Assembly: GCF_026210795.1 (NCBI RefSeq)
Contig: NC_089447.1
Location: 2,501-66,500 of the forward strand
From: Rhizophagus irregularis
Lineage: Eukaryota; Glomeromycota; Glomeromycetes; Glomerales; Glomeraceae
Length of the DNA: 64,000 nucleotides
Direction of reading: 5' to 3'
The notes beneath the pieces were generated by a model, which saw only the letters and a list, made by a program, of their open reading frames with translations, made no database searches and was not told the DNA's origin. Of the stretch, positions 43,473-58,559 are shown piece by piece (the stretch's first letter is position 1; every line of letters starts with the position of its first letter). A program made the position numbers and the translations under genes.

Positions 43473-45915
43473 TAGGGATGTTAACAGTTTATGATTGGAT
43501 GGTTCGAACCACAGTTTGATCATAGGACTAGTTTCGGTTCAGTTCAAACGTCAAACCAAATTGAGACCGAACTGATAGAAACCGGTTTAGTGAACCAGTT
43601 TTAGATCGGTTCAATTAACGGTTACGTGTATCTGCACGCGTAACTTTTTACAATAAGAATAACAGATTTTACATTTTTACATTTTTTTATATCACCTTGC
43701 ATTATTACAACTATGTCGGGAGTTTTTGAAAATGACGATAATAATTTATTAGATGATTCCTTAGCATCTGATGATGAAAGAATTATAAATAAAAAATTGT
43801 CAGCAGATGTTTGGGAGTTTTTTCAAAAAATTCAAGATGAGGAAAGTTGGTTAATTACAAATTATAAGTGTATTTTGTGTGCAAAACTTTATTCACCTGG
43901 TAATCCAACATCTACACTTCGACGTCATTTAACTAAAAAACATCCATCACATTATAAAAAACCTGAAATCCGCCAAACTACTTTACGTTTTAAACCTTAC
44001 TCTCCATCAAAATCTAAACCTATCACAGATTCTTTGGTTGATTTTGTTGCAACTGATTTGCAACCTTTTACCATTGTTGAAAATCCTGAATTCAAATTAT
44101 TAATTAATAAATTGAATCCCCACTATATTTTACCTTGCAGACAAATCTTAAAGGAAAAATTCATAGAAAATTATAAAATGAGAAAAAATGTGTTAATTAA
44201 TGAAGTCTCACAAATTAACTCAAAAATCTCTCTTACTACTGATATTTGGACTTCAGAAATCTCAAAAGATTGTTATCTTGGAGTAACAATGCATTATATT
44301 AACAACAATTGGGAATTAAAAAATCTCTTACTTGATTTAATTTCTATAAATGGTTCTCATACAGCTGGGTTAATTACTAGCAAGCTTTTACAAATTCTTA
44401 AAGAGTTTAGTATCAGTAATAATATTCTTGCATTAACTACAGACAATGGAAGCAACATGATAGCATGTGGTAATAATCAACTAGCAACTGAATTAGATCA
44501 GGAGTTTAATAATATGGCTTTTACTCATTACAGATGTGCTGCACATATTATAAATTTAGCAGTAAAAGCAGGAATGAGTCATGTTGGAAATGAAATCAAA
44601 AAACTTCGTCAATTTGTTGTTAAAATCAAGAATTTACCATTATTTTTGGATAAATTATCAGAAATTTGTATCCTTAAAAAAGTTAAATTTTTTAAACCAA
44701 TTTTAGATATAGACATTCGCTGGAATTCCACATATTTTATGATTAATAGACAAATCTTAATGCAGGGTGTTTCAGAATTACTTGCAACAACAAATGTTGA
44801 AGAACTTGGAGATTTATTTCCAACAATATCTGAATGGCGACATATTAAGGTATTTTTTATTTTATAAATTATTATTTATTTTATTTTATAATTATATATT
44901 TATTAATTATTTTTTTTTTTTTACAGGAATTAGCAAAGGTATTAGAACCTATGTATGAAGCAACCAATTTATTATCATCATCAAAAAATCCTACACAAGG
45001 TGATATAAGATTGGTTTTTAATGGAATGTTTAAAAAATTGGATCATTATCAAAGAGGAAATCACCATACACAAAAGGCAATAGCATCAGCAATTTGTAAT
45101 AAATTGAAAGCCTATTGGGACAAATATTTGAATCAATCTTCCATTACTTCTTCAATATTAGATCCACGCTACAAAACCACATTATTTAGTCATAATGATA
45201 TAACTGAAATTATTAGTAAATTACAAGAATTATATTTGTCATATTTACCCTTAAATAATCAAACCATACCATCAGTACCAGCACGATCATCTCGTGATTA
45301 TTTTCTTAATTTACTTAATCCAAATAATATTCGTCAAGAAGTATCGCATGATGAATTAGATCGATACTTAAATTTTCCAGTAGATAGTAATACAGGTTCT
45401 TTAATTTGGTGGAAAACTTATGAAAAAAATTACCCAATACTATCTCAAATAGCTAAGGATTATTTAACAATCCAAGCAACGTCGGTTCCATTAGAAAGGG
45501 CATTTTCAATTTCGGGATTAACTATTTCAAAAACTAGAAATAGGTTAGATCCTGAAACGGCAAGGCAATTATATGCATGAAAAATTGGATATCAGAAAAA
45601 GAAAGAATGGAAAATTGAATCAATACTTGCAATATGTCTTTTTTTTTCCTTTTTTTTACATTATGTGAAATTTTGTTGGTAATTTTTTTTCTTATAATAA
45701 AAAATTTTTTGATGATATACGATATATTTAAATTCATGATCTGCATTACACAATTTTGTATAAAATACTATAAATATCCGGTCTAAATTTTGGTCTAAAC
45801 TTCAGTCCAAACTTCGGTTCAAACTCTGGTTCTAAACCTATAACGGTTCGGTTTTGTACTCAAACTACCAGTTTTTGGACCGAAAACCAGATGGACTGAA
45901 CCGTTAACATCCCCA
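43473..45915 (+). mobile_element. hAT transposon copy 3, 2443 bp
   Basis: Perfect 8-bp duplication CTTGGACG (43465-43472, 45916-45923). Ends TAGGGATGTTAACAG and, at the other end, CCGTTAACATCCCCA (one change in the terminal bases). Orientation is opposite to copies 1 and 2. It has more substitutions than they have between themselves, so it is probably older. Confidence 0.95.
43713..45580 (+). pseudogene. hAT transposase, C-terminal frameshift
   Basis: Exon 1 43713-44849, intron 44850-44926, exon 2 44927-45580. Compared with copy 1 there is one extra Asn codon in the second Asp motif region (IACGNNQ). One G of GGG is lost near 45568, so the last ~19 residues of hATC (from AIICMKNWI) are replaced and the product stops at about 596 residues. 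A PSER-to-PLER change occurs in hATC. Catalytic Asp motifs and BED finger remain. Confidence 0.85.
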
Positions 45916-45923
45916 CTTGGACG

Positions 45924-46441
45924 CGACAAAACAGATGTAAAGATGATCACATTTCAAGGATGACATAATTGGGTGGTTGGTTTTTTTAATTGCAGGGGTA
46001 TTTTGTTCACCGATCATCGTAATTTACTAATAACGTATATGAATTTATATGGAGGACAGTTTTTAATTTATTAGACTTGTTGTATATTATATTGTGTAAC
46101 CAACTAGTTGGACCACACCCCCTAGATACCGTACAATACTTTAAGGGTATAGGTTATTATCTTGTACCTTTTGTTCGCGCGAAAAAAATGTAAATATTTT
46201 AATTTCATATTAAAAAAAAAAACAATATTTCTAATATTTTTAATATTTTTAATATTACATTACATTTCAAATTAAAATAAAATGTTTAATATGTATTTGA
46301 TGTATTTTATTCATTCATAAATATTCAAGTTTATTAACAACAAAATTTAGTATTCAGTAGACCTACTGAACAATTTTATGTATTGACAAAAGCCAGTTTA
46401 GTTCGGTATGTAGAAAACATGTTATGTATACAACCCTTTGT
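45924..46441. other. AT-rich intergenic
   Basis: No gene or clear repeat recognised. Confidence 0.45.
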
Positions 46442-47203
46442 ATGTCACGTACGGTGATCTTTTTCTTTGTACGTATGAGCATAGCGAACATACTTATATC
46501 ACCTTGCCGATCATTTGCCGATCATATTATATGTGATATCACACTAATTTTGAGACTTTATTCCAGGCCATAAATATTCTAAAAAATTATTTTAAATTGT
46601 TTTTTTAATAGTATAATATATCAATAATTTAGTATAAAAATTTTGTAGCAAAATAAAATGTGGCGCCAAAGTTAGCTTTAGGCTGAAATTTTCAATATTT
46701 GATATATATGCTGATCATTTTCTAATCGGACTTTGGAGCTTCGGGCGAAGCCACAGATGTTCGGGCGAAATTTGAAACTTTTACAATATATTAATTAGGT
46801 ATTCAAGAATTAATGGCTAAAATAACCAAGAATAATTTTTAATAACCAAGAAGTTATTATTAAATAAAGACTTGCAATTGTTATAAGGTTAATAAAAAAA
46901 TGCTTAAAATTTAAAAGTTTCTACTAGTAAAAGTTATCCAATAGTAATGCGATCCAAATAAAATTTTATATACAGTAATTTCAAACCAATATTAAACTGT
47001 ATGCAAAATTTGAGTATATATTATTATGTAGAATTTTTTAATCAAAGTTAATTAACTTAATTATTGCGAAGTGATAAAATTGATTAAATGATCGACAAAT
47101 GATCTACAGATGATCAGCAAAATTGTGATAAAATCGGGATGTTCGCTATGCTGTACGTATGGTCGTATCACTAAGGTGATTTGATTTAAAGATCATCCGC
47201 TAT
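46442..47203. mobile_element. MITE-like element just upstream of the dehydrogenase
   Basis: GTACGTATGAGCATAGCGAACAT (46470-46492) is mirrored by ATGTTCGCTATGCTGTACGT (47139-47158), with outer GGTGATCTTT / AAAGATCATCC and inner GATCATTTGCCGATCAT / ATGATCTACAGATGATC. A less AT-rich internal palindromic patch GGAGCTTCGGGCGAAGCC lies near 46735-46752. The right end is within ~80 bp of the dehydrogenase ATG. Exact ends and TSD uncertain. Confidence 0.6.
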
Positions 47204-47279
47204 GAAAAAAATGGTCTAGCTTCAGTAATAAATTTTAAAGTTTTCATGGAGAAAAAAAAAAAATTTCAACTTTGTAAAA

Positions 47280-49429
<2,150 letters not shown>

Positions 49430-50054
49430 TTCATGTAATAAGGAAATAGCTTTTGAATAAAAATACTTTTTGACTCATATTATATTTTATTATTTACATC
49501 AATTGCGATACATTCTCAATATACTACAAAAGCTTCATTTTTTTAACGAAGATTCGAGTTCAATTCCATTCTTAAGTTGACGGCTTTTTTGAACTTGTTC
49601 ACCAATTACTACCTTTAACTCATCATGAAAAGCTTTTAGTTACCTATTAATAGAATATAAGTTCAATATAAATATTAACTTTTTAATGAGAGTTCAGTAG
49701 ATTTTCTATTTGTTTCACCTTAAAGATGAATAAACCAGAGAATTGGAACGCCCGAGGCGTTTCATAAAGCATTACGCATTAGCAATTTTAATCATTTTTA
49801 TTTTACACAATAAAAAAATTTTCTTTACATTATAATGTAAAGACACTGCCAATATTCATAGATATTATTAATAATATGATATCTTTTTTTTTCAATAATT
49901 CTTCACTTATATGAAATTCGTACTTCAAGCTCGTCAACTTTTCATTTAAGTGACCTCTGTTGATTTTCAATTCAATCTATTGTTTTGTTGCGATAAAAAT
50001 ATAGTAATAAAATAATTAGTAAAATTACACATAATAAAATAACTATATATTAAG
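49430..50054. other. 3' flank of the dehydrogenase gene
   Basis: AATAAAAATAC at 49456-49466 may serve as a polyadenylation signal. No further gene seen. Confidence 0.4.
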
Positions 50055-50350
50055 AGGACACCAGACATTACATATACAACTCAGAGGGTAACTTTTTTGC
50101 AAATTGACCTAAATTTCACAAAAAATAAAATCAGTTTTTTGCGATTATCTCGGCATCCAGTGGTCCAATTTGTGCGAACTTTTTTTTGTTATGTAGCTCT
50201 CATCGAGCTCTACAAATAAAAAAAAATCGCATAAATTGGATCATTGGATGCCGAGATAATCACAAAAAAACAGAAAATAAAAAAAGAGCAAATTAGGTCT
50301 TTTTTGGCAAAAAGTCAGTTGTGAGTTCTATAAGAAATGTCTGGGGTCCT
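50055..50350. mobile_element. Fold-back element, 296 bp
   Basis: Inverted ends AGGACACCAGACATT and AGGACCCCAGACATTT (reverse complement). Flanks ATATTAAG / GTATTAAG match at 7 of 8, suggesting an 8-bp duplication. The core is a second, near-perfect palindrome: GATTATCTCGGCATCCAGTGG mirrored by TGGATGCCGAGATAATC, around CTCTCATCGAGCTC. Confidence 0.75.
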
Positions 50351-51860
50351 GTATTAAGTCTAACTTTTCAATTCTGTTTAAGTGTTGTATATATATATTA
50401 AATTTGAGTAGTTCATGAATTAACCATCTGAAATTTGTTGAATTAGTGGCTTCATCTGATTTATTGACTTGAGTGAGATGGTTCTTCCAGTTACCACCAC
50501 CTCTTTCTTCTCTGTTTCTTGCTAAAAATTAATATTAATATTATAAGAAATTATTTTGGACAATTTAAATTTGATCAATAAATAAATTTTACCTCTTATA
50601 TCATGTTGTTTTTATGTGGTAGCAATTCCATATCTTGAGATACGATACTAATATATTGCTTATATTGACGAGTTTCAGTCCTTTGAGTTTTGTTCAATTT
50701 GTTTTCTACCTCCAAAGATAGCTTGTTAGTGACCAGATGTAAATAATAATGAAATTTTTTTTTAAAAAATAAATTCAAACCTATATACATTTTCATTTTA
50801 ATTAAATCTATGATGTCATCAAAAACTTTAACAACAATGAGATTTACAAAGTTTTCCTAGTAAGAAAGCTCACTTTGATCTGAATCCAATAGTAGATTAG
50901 TGGATACACCAAAAAAAAATAAACTAAAAAATAAATAATATGAACTTTAAATTAAGTATTACAAGTGAAAATAACCACTAATCATGAATATTTATATTCA
51001 TAAATAATAATCATTTATAAATATCTTGTATCTATAAGAGATTATGATGTTTTCTATAAATAAAAGATCCAATATATAGTTTCTCAAAAATGTTCTTAAT
51101 AGCATTATTCAGGGAAATTATATCAAAAACAAATTTATTTTCTAAATGAGTTTAGTACTTTTGGATAAAAGGAAAAGAGTTAGTACTTTTTTCCATTTAT
51201 CTAAGCAAATTGTCTTTACTTTTTCTGATAGTTCTAACTGAAAGGCAAGTAATATTATTAAGTTTTCAATATAAAATGTAAGTTTAAAAGCAAATAATAC
51301 CGAAATCTAAATATCTTTTAAGATGCACTTTTTAGATTTTGATAATAGGAATGTTAAATTACTTTAACAAAGCACACTAAACAGAGTTTAAACACAAGCT
51401 TTTTCAAACTTTTTAATATGTGCTTCAAAATGTAATTGTAGATAAACATGTGATCAGAAGAATAATTAGCCGAAGGATAAATATTTAGCGGAAGGATAAA
51501 TAATAAACTGAACAGAATAAGAATAAATATTTAACTAAAGGATAAATAATTAACTGAAGGAAAAACAATTGGAAGGATAGAATGATTCATATGACATAAT
51601 ATTTGTTATACAATATTTATTTATAGTATATTTATTTATTTATAATTTAGTTATTTATAGTTAATTATATTTAAAATAGTATAGTCACTCAAAGATAGAA
51701 ATAGTGGAAGGAACAAAGGAAAAATTGAAAGATGAATAGAAATATTTTCTTATTTTTCTTATTTGTATTTTCTTTGTGAAATATAAATTGTTATAAATAC
51801 AAGTGGAATTCAATAGGAATTTTGCAGCTTAGTCAGAACCCGAATAATACTGATATAACT
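50351..51860. other. AT-rich intergenic
   Basis: No ORF of note (the minus-strand frame at 50596-50796 has no family features). Short direct repeats GAAGGATAAATA occur at about 51470-51560. Confidence 0.4.
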
Positions 51861-52000
51861 TACCATACCATTCCGAAATTAAACAACCATTTTTTGAACT
51901 TAATTCTGGCCAACGTAATCATAATTTTGGTCAAAATCGCCATAATGCAGGCCAGGGTTGCTTATTTTCGGGGGTTGTTTAATTTCGGAATGGTACGGTA
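51861..52000. mobile_element. Short fold-back MITE, 140 bp
   Basis: TACCATACCATTCCGAAATT and its inverted match AATTTCGGAATGGTACGGTA continue to AAACAACC / GGTTGTTT, so 28 bp match with one change. Confidence 0.75.
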
Positions 52001-52199
52001 CAAATAAACAGATTTGCATAGAGTTTGTATAAAATTACTTTTTAAACCTATAAATTGAGTTTGCATAGATCGGTCAATTTTGAGATAATTCATATATCAC
52101 GTTTGCATAGAGTTTATAAATAGTATTGATATTAATAAATAAAAATTAAGTTGTGTAATACCATTAAGAATGGGTCTGTAATATATTTCTGAAATTTGC

Positions 52200-52565
52200 A
52201 ATATTGCAGATTTTAGTAATAATTAATTATATAAAGTAACAAAAAGTAATACATTTCGCATTATTTTAATATTTTTTAATAGAAAAAAATGCGAAATACA
52301 CTACTTTAGCAAAAAATGGTGAATTTTGCATCATTTTATTAACATTTTAATAGAAAAAAGTGTGAACTGCACAATTTTAATAAATAAATAGTGAGTTTTG
52401 CATCATTTAATTAATATTTTAATAGAAAAAAATGCAAAATACGCCATTTTTACAAATAAATGGTGAGTTTCACACTATTTTATTAATACTTTAATAGAAA
52501 AAAATGCGAAACACACCATTTTTACAAATAAATAGTGAGTTTTGCACTATTTTATTAATACTTTA
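52200..52565. repeat. Tandem ~71-bp repeat
   Basis: About five copies of a unit containing TTTTAATAGAAAAAAATGCG, then CACCATTTTTACAAATAAAT and GTGAGTTTTGCA. Unit starts are near 52281, 52352, 52423 and 52493. Within a unit, TGCGAAAC and GTTTTGCA are inverted, so each can fold. Confidence 0.65.
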
Positions 52566-52569
52566 ATAT

Positions 52570-53880
52570 AAGGATAGGTCCGCAAATGATTTTCAAATTC
52601 CGCAATTTGTGGATTTTGGAGTTGAATTGCGGTTAATAGCCCGCAATTCTGCAATTCAGTTTTGGCATTTTTTTACACACAAAAAATACCAGAACTAATA
52701 GTTTTTTTTAATAAAAACGCTGGAACTATGGGTTCCTGCGTTTTCTTTTAATTTATTTATATAAAAATGCCAGAACTATAAGTTCTGACGTTTTCTTTTA
52801 ATTTATTTTATATAAAAACACTGGAACTATAGGTTCTAACGTTTTCTTTTAATTTATTTTATATAAAAACACTAGAACTATAGATTCTGGCATTTTCTTT
52901 TAAATTTTTTTTATGTAAAAATGCCAGAACTATGGGTTCCAGCGTTTTCTTTTAATTTTTTTTATGTAAAAATGCTGGAACTATGGGTTCCAGCATTTTC
53001 TTTTAAATTATTTATATAAAAACGCCAGAACTATAGATTCTGACGTTTTCTTTTAATTTATTTTATATAAAAATGCTGAAACTATGAGTTTCGGCATTTT
53101 CTTTTAAATTTTTTTTATGTAAAAATACCAGAACTATAGATTCCGGTATTTTCTTTTATTTTTTTTTATGTAAAAACGCTAAAATTATAGGTTCCAGCGT
53201 TTTCTTTTAAATTTTTTTATATAAAAATGCCAAAACTATAGATTCTGGTATTTTCTTTTAATTTTTTTATGTAAAAACGCTGGAACTATAAGTTCCAGCA
53301 TTTTCTTTTAATTTTTTTTAATAAAAACGCTGGAACTATGGGTTCCATCATTTTCTTTTAATTTTTTTTTAATAAAAATGCCAGAACTAAGGTTCCATCA
53401 TTTTCTTTTAATTTTATTATGTAAAAACGCCAGAACTATAGGTTCCGGTATTTTCTTTTAATTTTTTTTTATGTAAAACGCTAGAACTAAAGTTCTGGCA
53501 TTTTCTTTTAATTTTTTTTTATGTAAAAACGCCAGAATTATAGGTTCTAGCGTTTTCTTTTAAATTTTTTTTAATTAAAACGCTGGAACTATAGGTTCCG
53601 GCGTTTTCTTTTAATTTTTTTTTTATGTAAAATATTTTTTTTTATTATTAATAATAAATAGAAATATGTTTTTTTTAGTAGTAATTATATTTTATTAAAA
53701 AAAAATAGTTTTTTTTGCGGACATTCTGCAAATCTGCAAATATCGCAAAATACCGCAAATATTCCACAATTGAATTGCGGTACTTGTGATATTTGCAGAT
53801 TTGTGGAATATTTGTGAATTTGCGGATAATTACAGATTTGCAGATTTGCAGATTTTTAAATTAAAAAATCTGCAATATTA
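52570..53880. mobile_element. Element bounded by GCAAAT/ATTTGC repeats around a hairpin array
   Basis: The left boundary GGTCCGCAAATGATTTTC and right boundary AATTTGCGGATAATTAC are inverted, with many GCGGT, TTGCAGATTTG and CCGCAA words near both ends (52570-52680; 53710-53860). Between them is the array at 52690-53640. TSD not identified, so an element rather than a local repeat field is inference. Confidence 0.45.
52690..53640. repeat. Tandem array of ~18 small hairpins
   Basis: Each ~50-58 bp unit has a stem such as AACGCTGGAAC / GTTCCAGCGTT with loop TATAG, followed by TTCTTTTAATTT and TTATGTAAA. Sequence of the stem varies between units, often on both arms together (GCTGGAAC/GTTCCAGC, GCTGAAAC/GTTTCGGC), while the linker stays constant. 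No ORF. Confidence 0.85.
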
Positions 53881-55785
53881 ATTATTAATAAATAACATAT
53901 AAATAAATAATGTACATAATTTCTAATAAAAATATTATACATACAGTAAATAAAGAAAATAAATCAATATCAGAATTTAATAAATCATTTAAGCCATTTA
54001 AGAAAATCTAGTCTAACAGCTATGTTTAACTCATAATTAAGCTTCTTGTTTTTTTAAAATTGCTTAGTTTGTTTAAACTCGCTTTAGACTCAAAGCTGTA
54101 TTAAGCTGAACTCAAACTGGATTGTTAAGCAAATTAACATCCCTATTTGATAACTTATTAATGGGATTTATAATATTTCATTTTGAGAGATTAATAATCC
54201 AATAGTTGAATAGACAATATTTTATACCTTTTATTTTTTTTGATTATTTATGGATTTTATCTGATACAATCTGTGAATTCTATAAAGATAGAACATGGTT
54301 AAAAAATCTGTTAAAAATACATTGTAATATTAAAGTAGTGCAAATTACTTTTTGAGATAATTGTAAATATGTATTTTCAATATTAATTTCGTAATTTTGC
54401 ATTTGTTCTATTATTTGTGAGAAACTTCTTTGTAATCAAAATTTAAATAAGTATAGTCACTGCTTCATTGCTAAATTTAAGAGGATATAAAAGTACCTGA
54501 TGAGGTACTACATAAAAAGATTTAATGTGAAGGAGTACGTAGTTGTTAATTTCGTTCATTTTGAAGGGAGCAATCACATACAGGAAAATAATGATCAATT
54601 CTTGTCATTTTTAAGATATTAACCTAAAAATAGTTCATCAGAAACAAGTCACAACTAATAGTTAACTTTAAATAAGTATCTGTACCTCTTTATGAATTAC
54701 TTTTAAATGTGAGTTTTTTCATATTTCTGAATTTAACTCATCAACAAGTTTAAAATTTTGTTGCTGATTAGAGTCTATTTGTGATTTACATTTAATAATA
54801 ATCTTTAAGAATAACAGATGAGGTAAGGTAAAGATGTATTTGATATCATTAACTAAAATATATAATATTCATCTTTTTGTTTTCTAACTTATTTTCTAAA
54901 TTTCTCTCTACTTTGACAATTTTTTGAAAGTTTTCCATTTCAGATTCTTTCTAAAAAACAGCTAAAGGGTTAGGAATTTTCAATATAATGAGATTTAAAC
55001 TGTTATCACAAAGAAATACATAAGGAATATGTAAGAAACGCATAAAGAACACATAAGGAATAGCACACATAAGCACCTAACAAGTACCTCATATGCACTC
55101 CACATACATCTTTATAATAGATGAATAAAATGTGAGGAATAGTACTACCCATCATGACAAGAAATTAAAAAGGAATACTCCTATAATACTTCCTATTAGC
55201 TGCGAAATATCACTTTTGACGGTTTAGAAAACTACTCACTCTCCTTTTTTCTCTAAAAACCATCTTAGTTGAAAAAGATTTTTTTTAAAATTAAGTATAA
55301 ATCAGCTTTAATGCAATTATAGTAATGTCAATTGCCAGTTCTGAAGCATCTAATATTTTAGCCTTTACAGTCTATACAGTCTCACTAGAATTGGAAAAAC
55401 TATTAATAAGGTTACCAGTTTTCTTGGTTTGAACTTATAATTAATTTTCAAAAAGGTCACTGTAAAAATAATTAATAAAAGTCACATGTTGGTTCACAAG
55501 AATAAGAAAATTTGAGTAAAGATCTTTTCTTTTTCTGTTTTTAGAGCAAAAATATGTGAATAAATAGCCAATTAACCAATCATAAGATGGTTCGCATTTA
55601 TATGATTTTCTGAATTTTTTCCAGTAATCTTTATATATAGTTTTCCAGTTCTGTCTTACCATTAAATTTTCCATATAACCTACTAATCAGCCATTTAAAC
55701 CCATCCAACTATAAAGTCAAAATGCCTTCAAAACCATTCATAAAGCTATTTTTAACCATAAAATCTAACCTTTACTTCCTACACA
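53881..55785. other. AT-rich intergenic with one hAT-like end
   Basis: No gene supported. TTAACATCCCTA at 54134-54145 equals the terminal sequence of the hAT family at 28-46 kb, and may be a solo end of a related element. No partner end was found. Confidence 0.4.
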
Positions 55786-55985
55786 GGTCGAAATGCTAAA
55801 AATCGGCAAAAAAATAGCACGAAAAGCCGTGGCTATTCTTGGCTATTCTTGGCTATTCTTGGCTGTTTTTGGCTATTTACGAATTAACCTATACTATTTG
55901 TAAATAGTTTATACAAATTTGCGAATAGTTTATGCGATTTGCGCCATTTTTTTTGCCTATTTTTGGTCATTTGACGTGTGCTACC
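55786..55985. mobile_element. Small MITE-like element with (GGCTATTCTT)n
   Basis: ACACAGGTCGAAATGC at the left resembles the fold-back end at 9340-9357. The right end TCATTTGACGTGTG is a loose inverse. Inside are four near-tandem GGCTATTCTT/GGCTGTTTTT units (55831-55875) and GCGAATAGTTTATGCG. Boundaries approximate. Confidence 0.45.
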
Positions 55986-56047
55986 TTTCAATCTGCTTGG
56001 TAAGCCAACCCTAAAGATGTAATATGTAATTATTTTTAGAAGGTTAT

Positions 56048-56340
56048 AAGGTTGCAACTATTACAAACACTTTTGTTGTAATTACAACACAATATTATAA
56101 TTATTATATAGTATTATAATTACTACTAGTATTGTAATTATTATATAGTGTTGTAATTATTTCCAATTATATATATAAATATGTATTATTATATATTAAT
56201 TATTTCTTTTATGATGATATTTGTTCTATAAAAACTTATTTTTGTAATTTTTATTTTTCAAAAAGGAAATTTTTGAACAATCATAAGTGTTGTAATATTA
56301 CAACAATTTAACTTTAAAAGTAGTAATAGGTTGCAACCCT
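56048..56340. mobile_element. MITE with TTGCAAC ends, ~290 bp
   Basis: Left TAAGGTTGCAACTATTAC and right (reverse complement) TAAGGGTTGCAACCTATTAC. The interior repeats GTAATTATTATATAGT and GTTGTAAT. No TSD confirmed. Confidence 0.6.
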
Positions 56341-56417
56341 TACTATTACAACACAAGGTACACTAGTCAAAATTGGTGCTATTGGGTACATATCGGGTAC
56401 CTGATATGTGTATGATA

Positions 56418-56661
56418 TAAGGTTGCTTGCTGAAACCTAAAGGTTTAGGCAAGATGGCGTTTCGCCGAAAAGTGAAATTCTGCCAAAACTATATTAAAGT
56501 TATATTAAAAAACTGGCAAAACTTTGGAGAAAGGTGAAACTGCCGAAACTTATTATAAATGCCAAAACTGCCGAAACTCTGCCGAAACTATAATAAATCT
56601 ATAGTAAAATTTTGACGAAACTAATCGTAGGATTTTGAAGAGGTTTAGACAAGCAACCTTA
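56418..56661. mobile_element. MITE, TAAGGTTGCTTG family, 244 bp
   Basis: Perfect 8-bp duplication GTATGATA (56410-56417, 56662-56669). Exact inverted ends TAAGGTTGCTTG / CAAGCAACCTTA. Confidence 0.92.
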
Positions 56662-56849
56662 GTATGATATATGTAATATATGTGTATGATATTTAACAAT
56701 ACTACACATATCGGGTACCTGATATGTGTAGTATAAATGTAGAAAAACGGTGACATATCATGTAAACATCATATACACATCTTACACATATCGGGTAGTC
56801 AAATATCATTGACATATCTTATAGATATCATACATTTAACACACACATA

Positions 56850-57372
56850 CATCAGGAAATTTGTTTAGGCATAATTTAGTGTAATATTTCGAAGGTGGTG
56901 TAAAATTTCGAAATATTACACTAAAAACGTAATATTACAAAAGTTTACGCTCTTAAATTTGAATAATTATAGTAATTTAAGAATATCTCGCTATCTACTG
57001 ATCCAATCAAGACGATCTATAGCTCATTGGAATCAGCTCATCAAGACGAATCGAATGGTAGTAAAATCGTATCTTTACGTTCGATAGATGATTTTCTATT
57101 AATTTAAAACTTTACTGCATACTATAGAGCGTTCTATCAACTGTAGAAATGCGATTTTACTACCATTCGATCCGTCTTGATGAGCTGATTCCAATGAGCT
57201 ATAGATCGTCTTGATTGGATCAGTAGATAGCGAGATATTCTTAAATTACTATAATTATTCAAATTTAAGAAACGTAAACTTTTGTAATATTACGTTTTTA
57301 GTGTAATATTTCGAAATTTTACACCACCTTCGAAATATTACACTAAATTACGCCTAAACAAATTTCCTGATG
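56850..57372. mobile_element. Large fold-back MITE, 523 bp, TA target
   Basis: Flanked by TA (56848-56849, 57373-57374), and the flanking repeat unit is rejoined as ACACATATATCGGGTAG, seen intact at 57424-57440. The arms, about 215 bp, are nearly perfect inverses (CATCAGGAAATTTGTTTAGGC at each end). The core carries CTCATTGGAATC, CATCAAGACGAATCGAATGG and TAGTAAAATCG. Confidence 0.88.
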
Positions 57373-57479
57373 TATCGGGTAGTAAAATATCAGTGATATA
57401 TATTATAGATATCATACATTTAACACACATATATCGGGTAGTAAAATATGTAAAATATTGGTAATATATATTTTTATTG

Positions 57480-58500
57480 TATACGTTTGACAATTTCATA
57501 TTAAAACTAATAGATTTATATCTCTTTTTTTTTATTTTAATTTGAAATTCAATTTTATTAAAATTTATAAATTTATTTACATAAAAGCAATAATACAAAT
57601 CTTACACTATCTGTTACATAAAAATCAAATAAAGTTGAACATAATTATACTATGTAATATGTAAAGTTCTACTGAAAGTAGCAATGATAATAAAATTACC
57701 TCTTTGCTTGCTTTTGTTATATCTGTTTATTATTTAAAAGAAATATTAGTGAAAATATTAGTAAGTGTATTAATTAATAAGAGAAAAAAGGAAATGTTAA
57801 TAAAAACGTTAGTGGTAAATATAGAAAATATTAGTAAAATGTTAGTAGGAAAAAAGAAAAGTTAGTAAAATAGAAAATATTAATAGGAGAACATTAATAA
57901 AAACGTTAGTAGTATTTAATATTAATAGAAAATGTTAGTAATAGAAAACATTAGTGGGAGAAAAGAAAAAAATATTAGAACGTCAATAGAAAATATATAT
58001 ATAAAAAGAAAAAAACAAGTATAATGAAAATATACCTTTATGTTTATTTCTAAGTATAAAAATAAAAAAAAAAATATTAATAATATTATTTCATAATAAC
58101 TAAGTAAAGAGTTTGTTTAGTTTGTTTTAAATAATAAAAAAGTTTAAGAAAAAGGTTTTTACGACGGAAAGAAAAAAAAAATAAACACAGTGCGAAATAT
58201 AAACACTTAAATCATGTGATTAATCGCCTGATTACAATAACAAATTTTGATTGGGCGATTGGGCCATAGATTTTATGTCAATCCGGATTAATAAAAATGC
58301 ATTTAACGTTCATGCAAACTTTGTACTACTCACTATGCTATTTATACTAGAATTACACTGCAAGTTAAACTCTTTATCACTTTAAATAATACAAAACCCT
58401 ACTTATATATACCATTACACCCATCCACTAACCATTTAATTTAGGTTTTTTATTAATTTAAAACCTATAATAATGCATAAGATATAATCCTTTATAATTC
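57480..58500. other. AT-rich DNA
   Basis: No gene seen; degenerate AATATTAGTAAAA repeats at 57740-57990. Confidence 0.5.
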
Positions 58501-58559
58501 AGTTAACAATTAATAATTTTATGATGGAAAAGAAATAAATATGTGAAAAAGGGATGAAG

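Noticed and set aside
52690..53640. CRISPR-like regular spacing
   Set aside because: Units are eukaryotic hairpin repeats with constant linkers and varying stems; no unique spacers and no cas genes.
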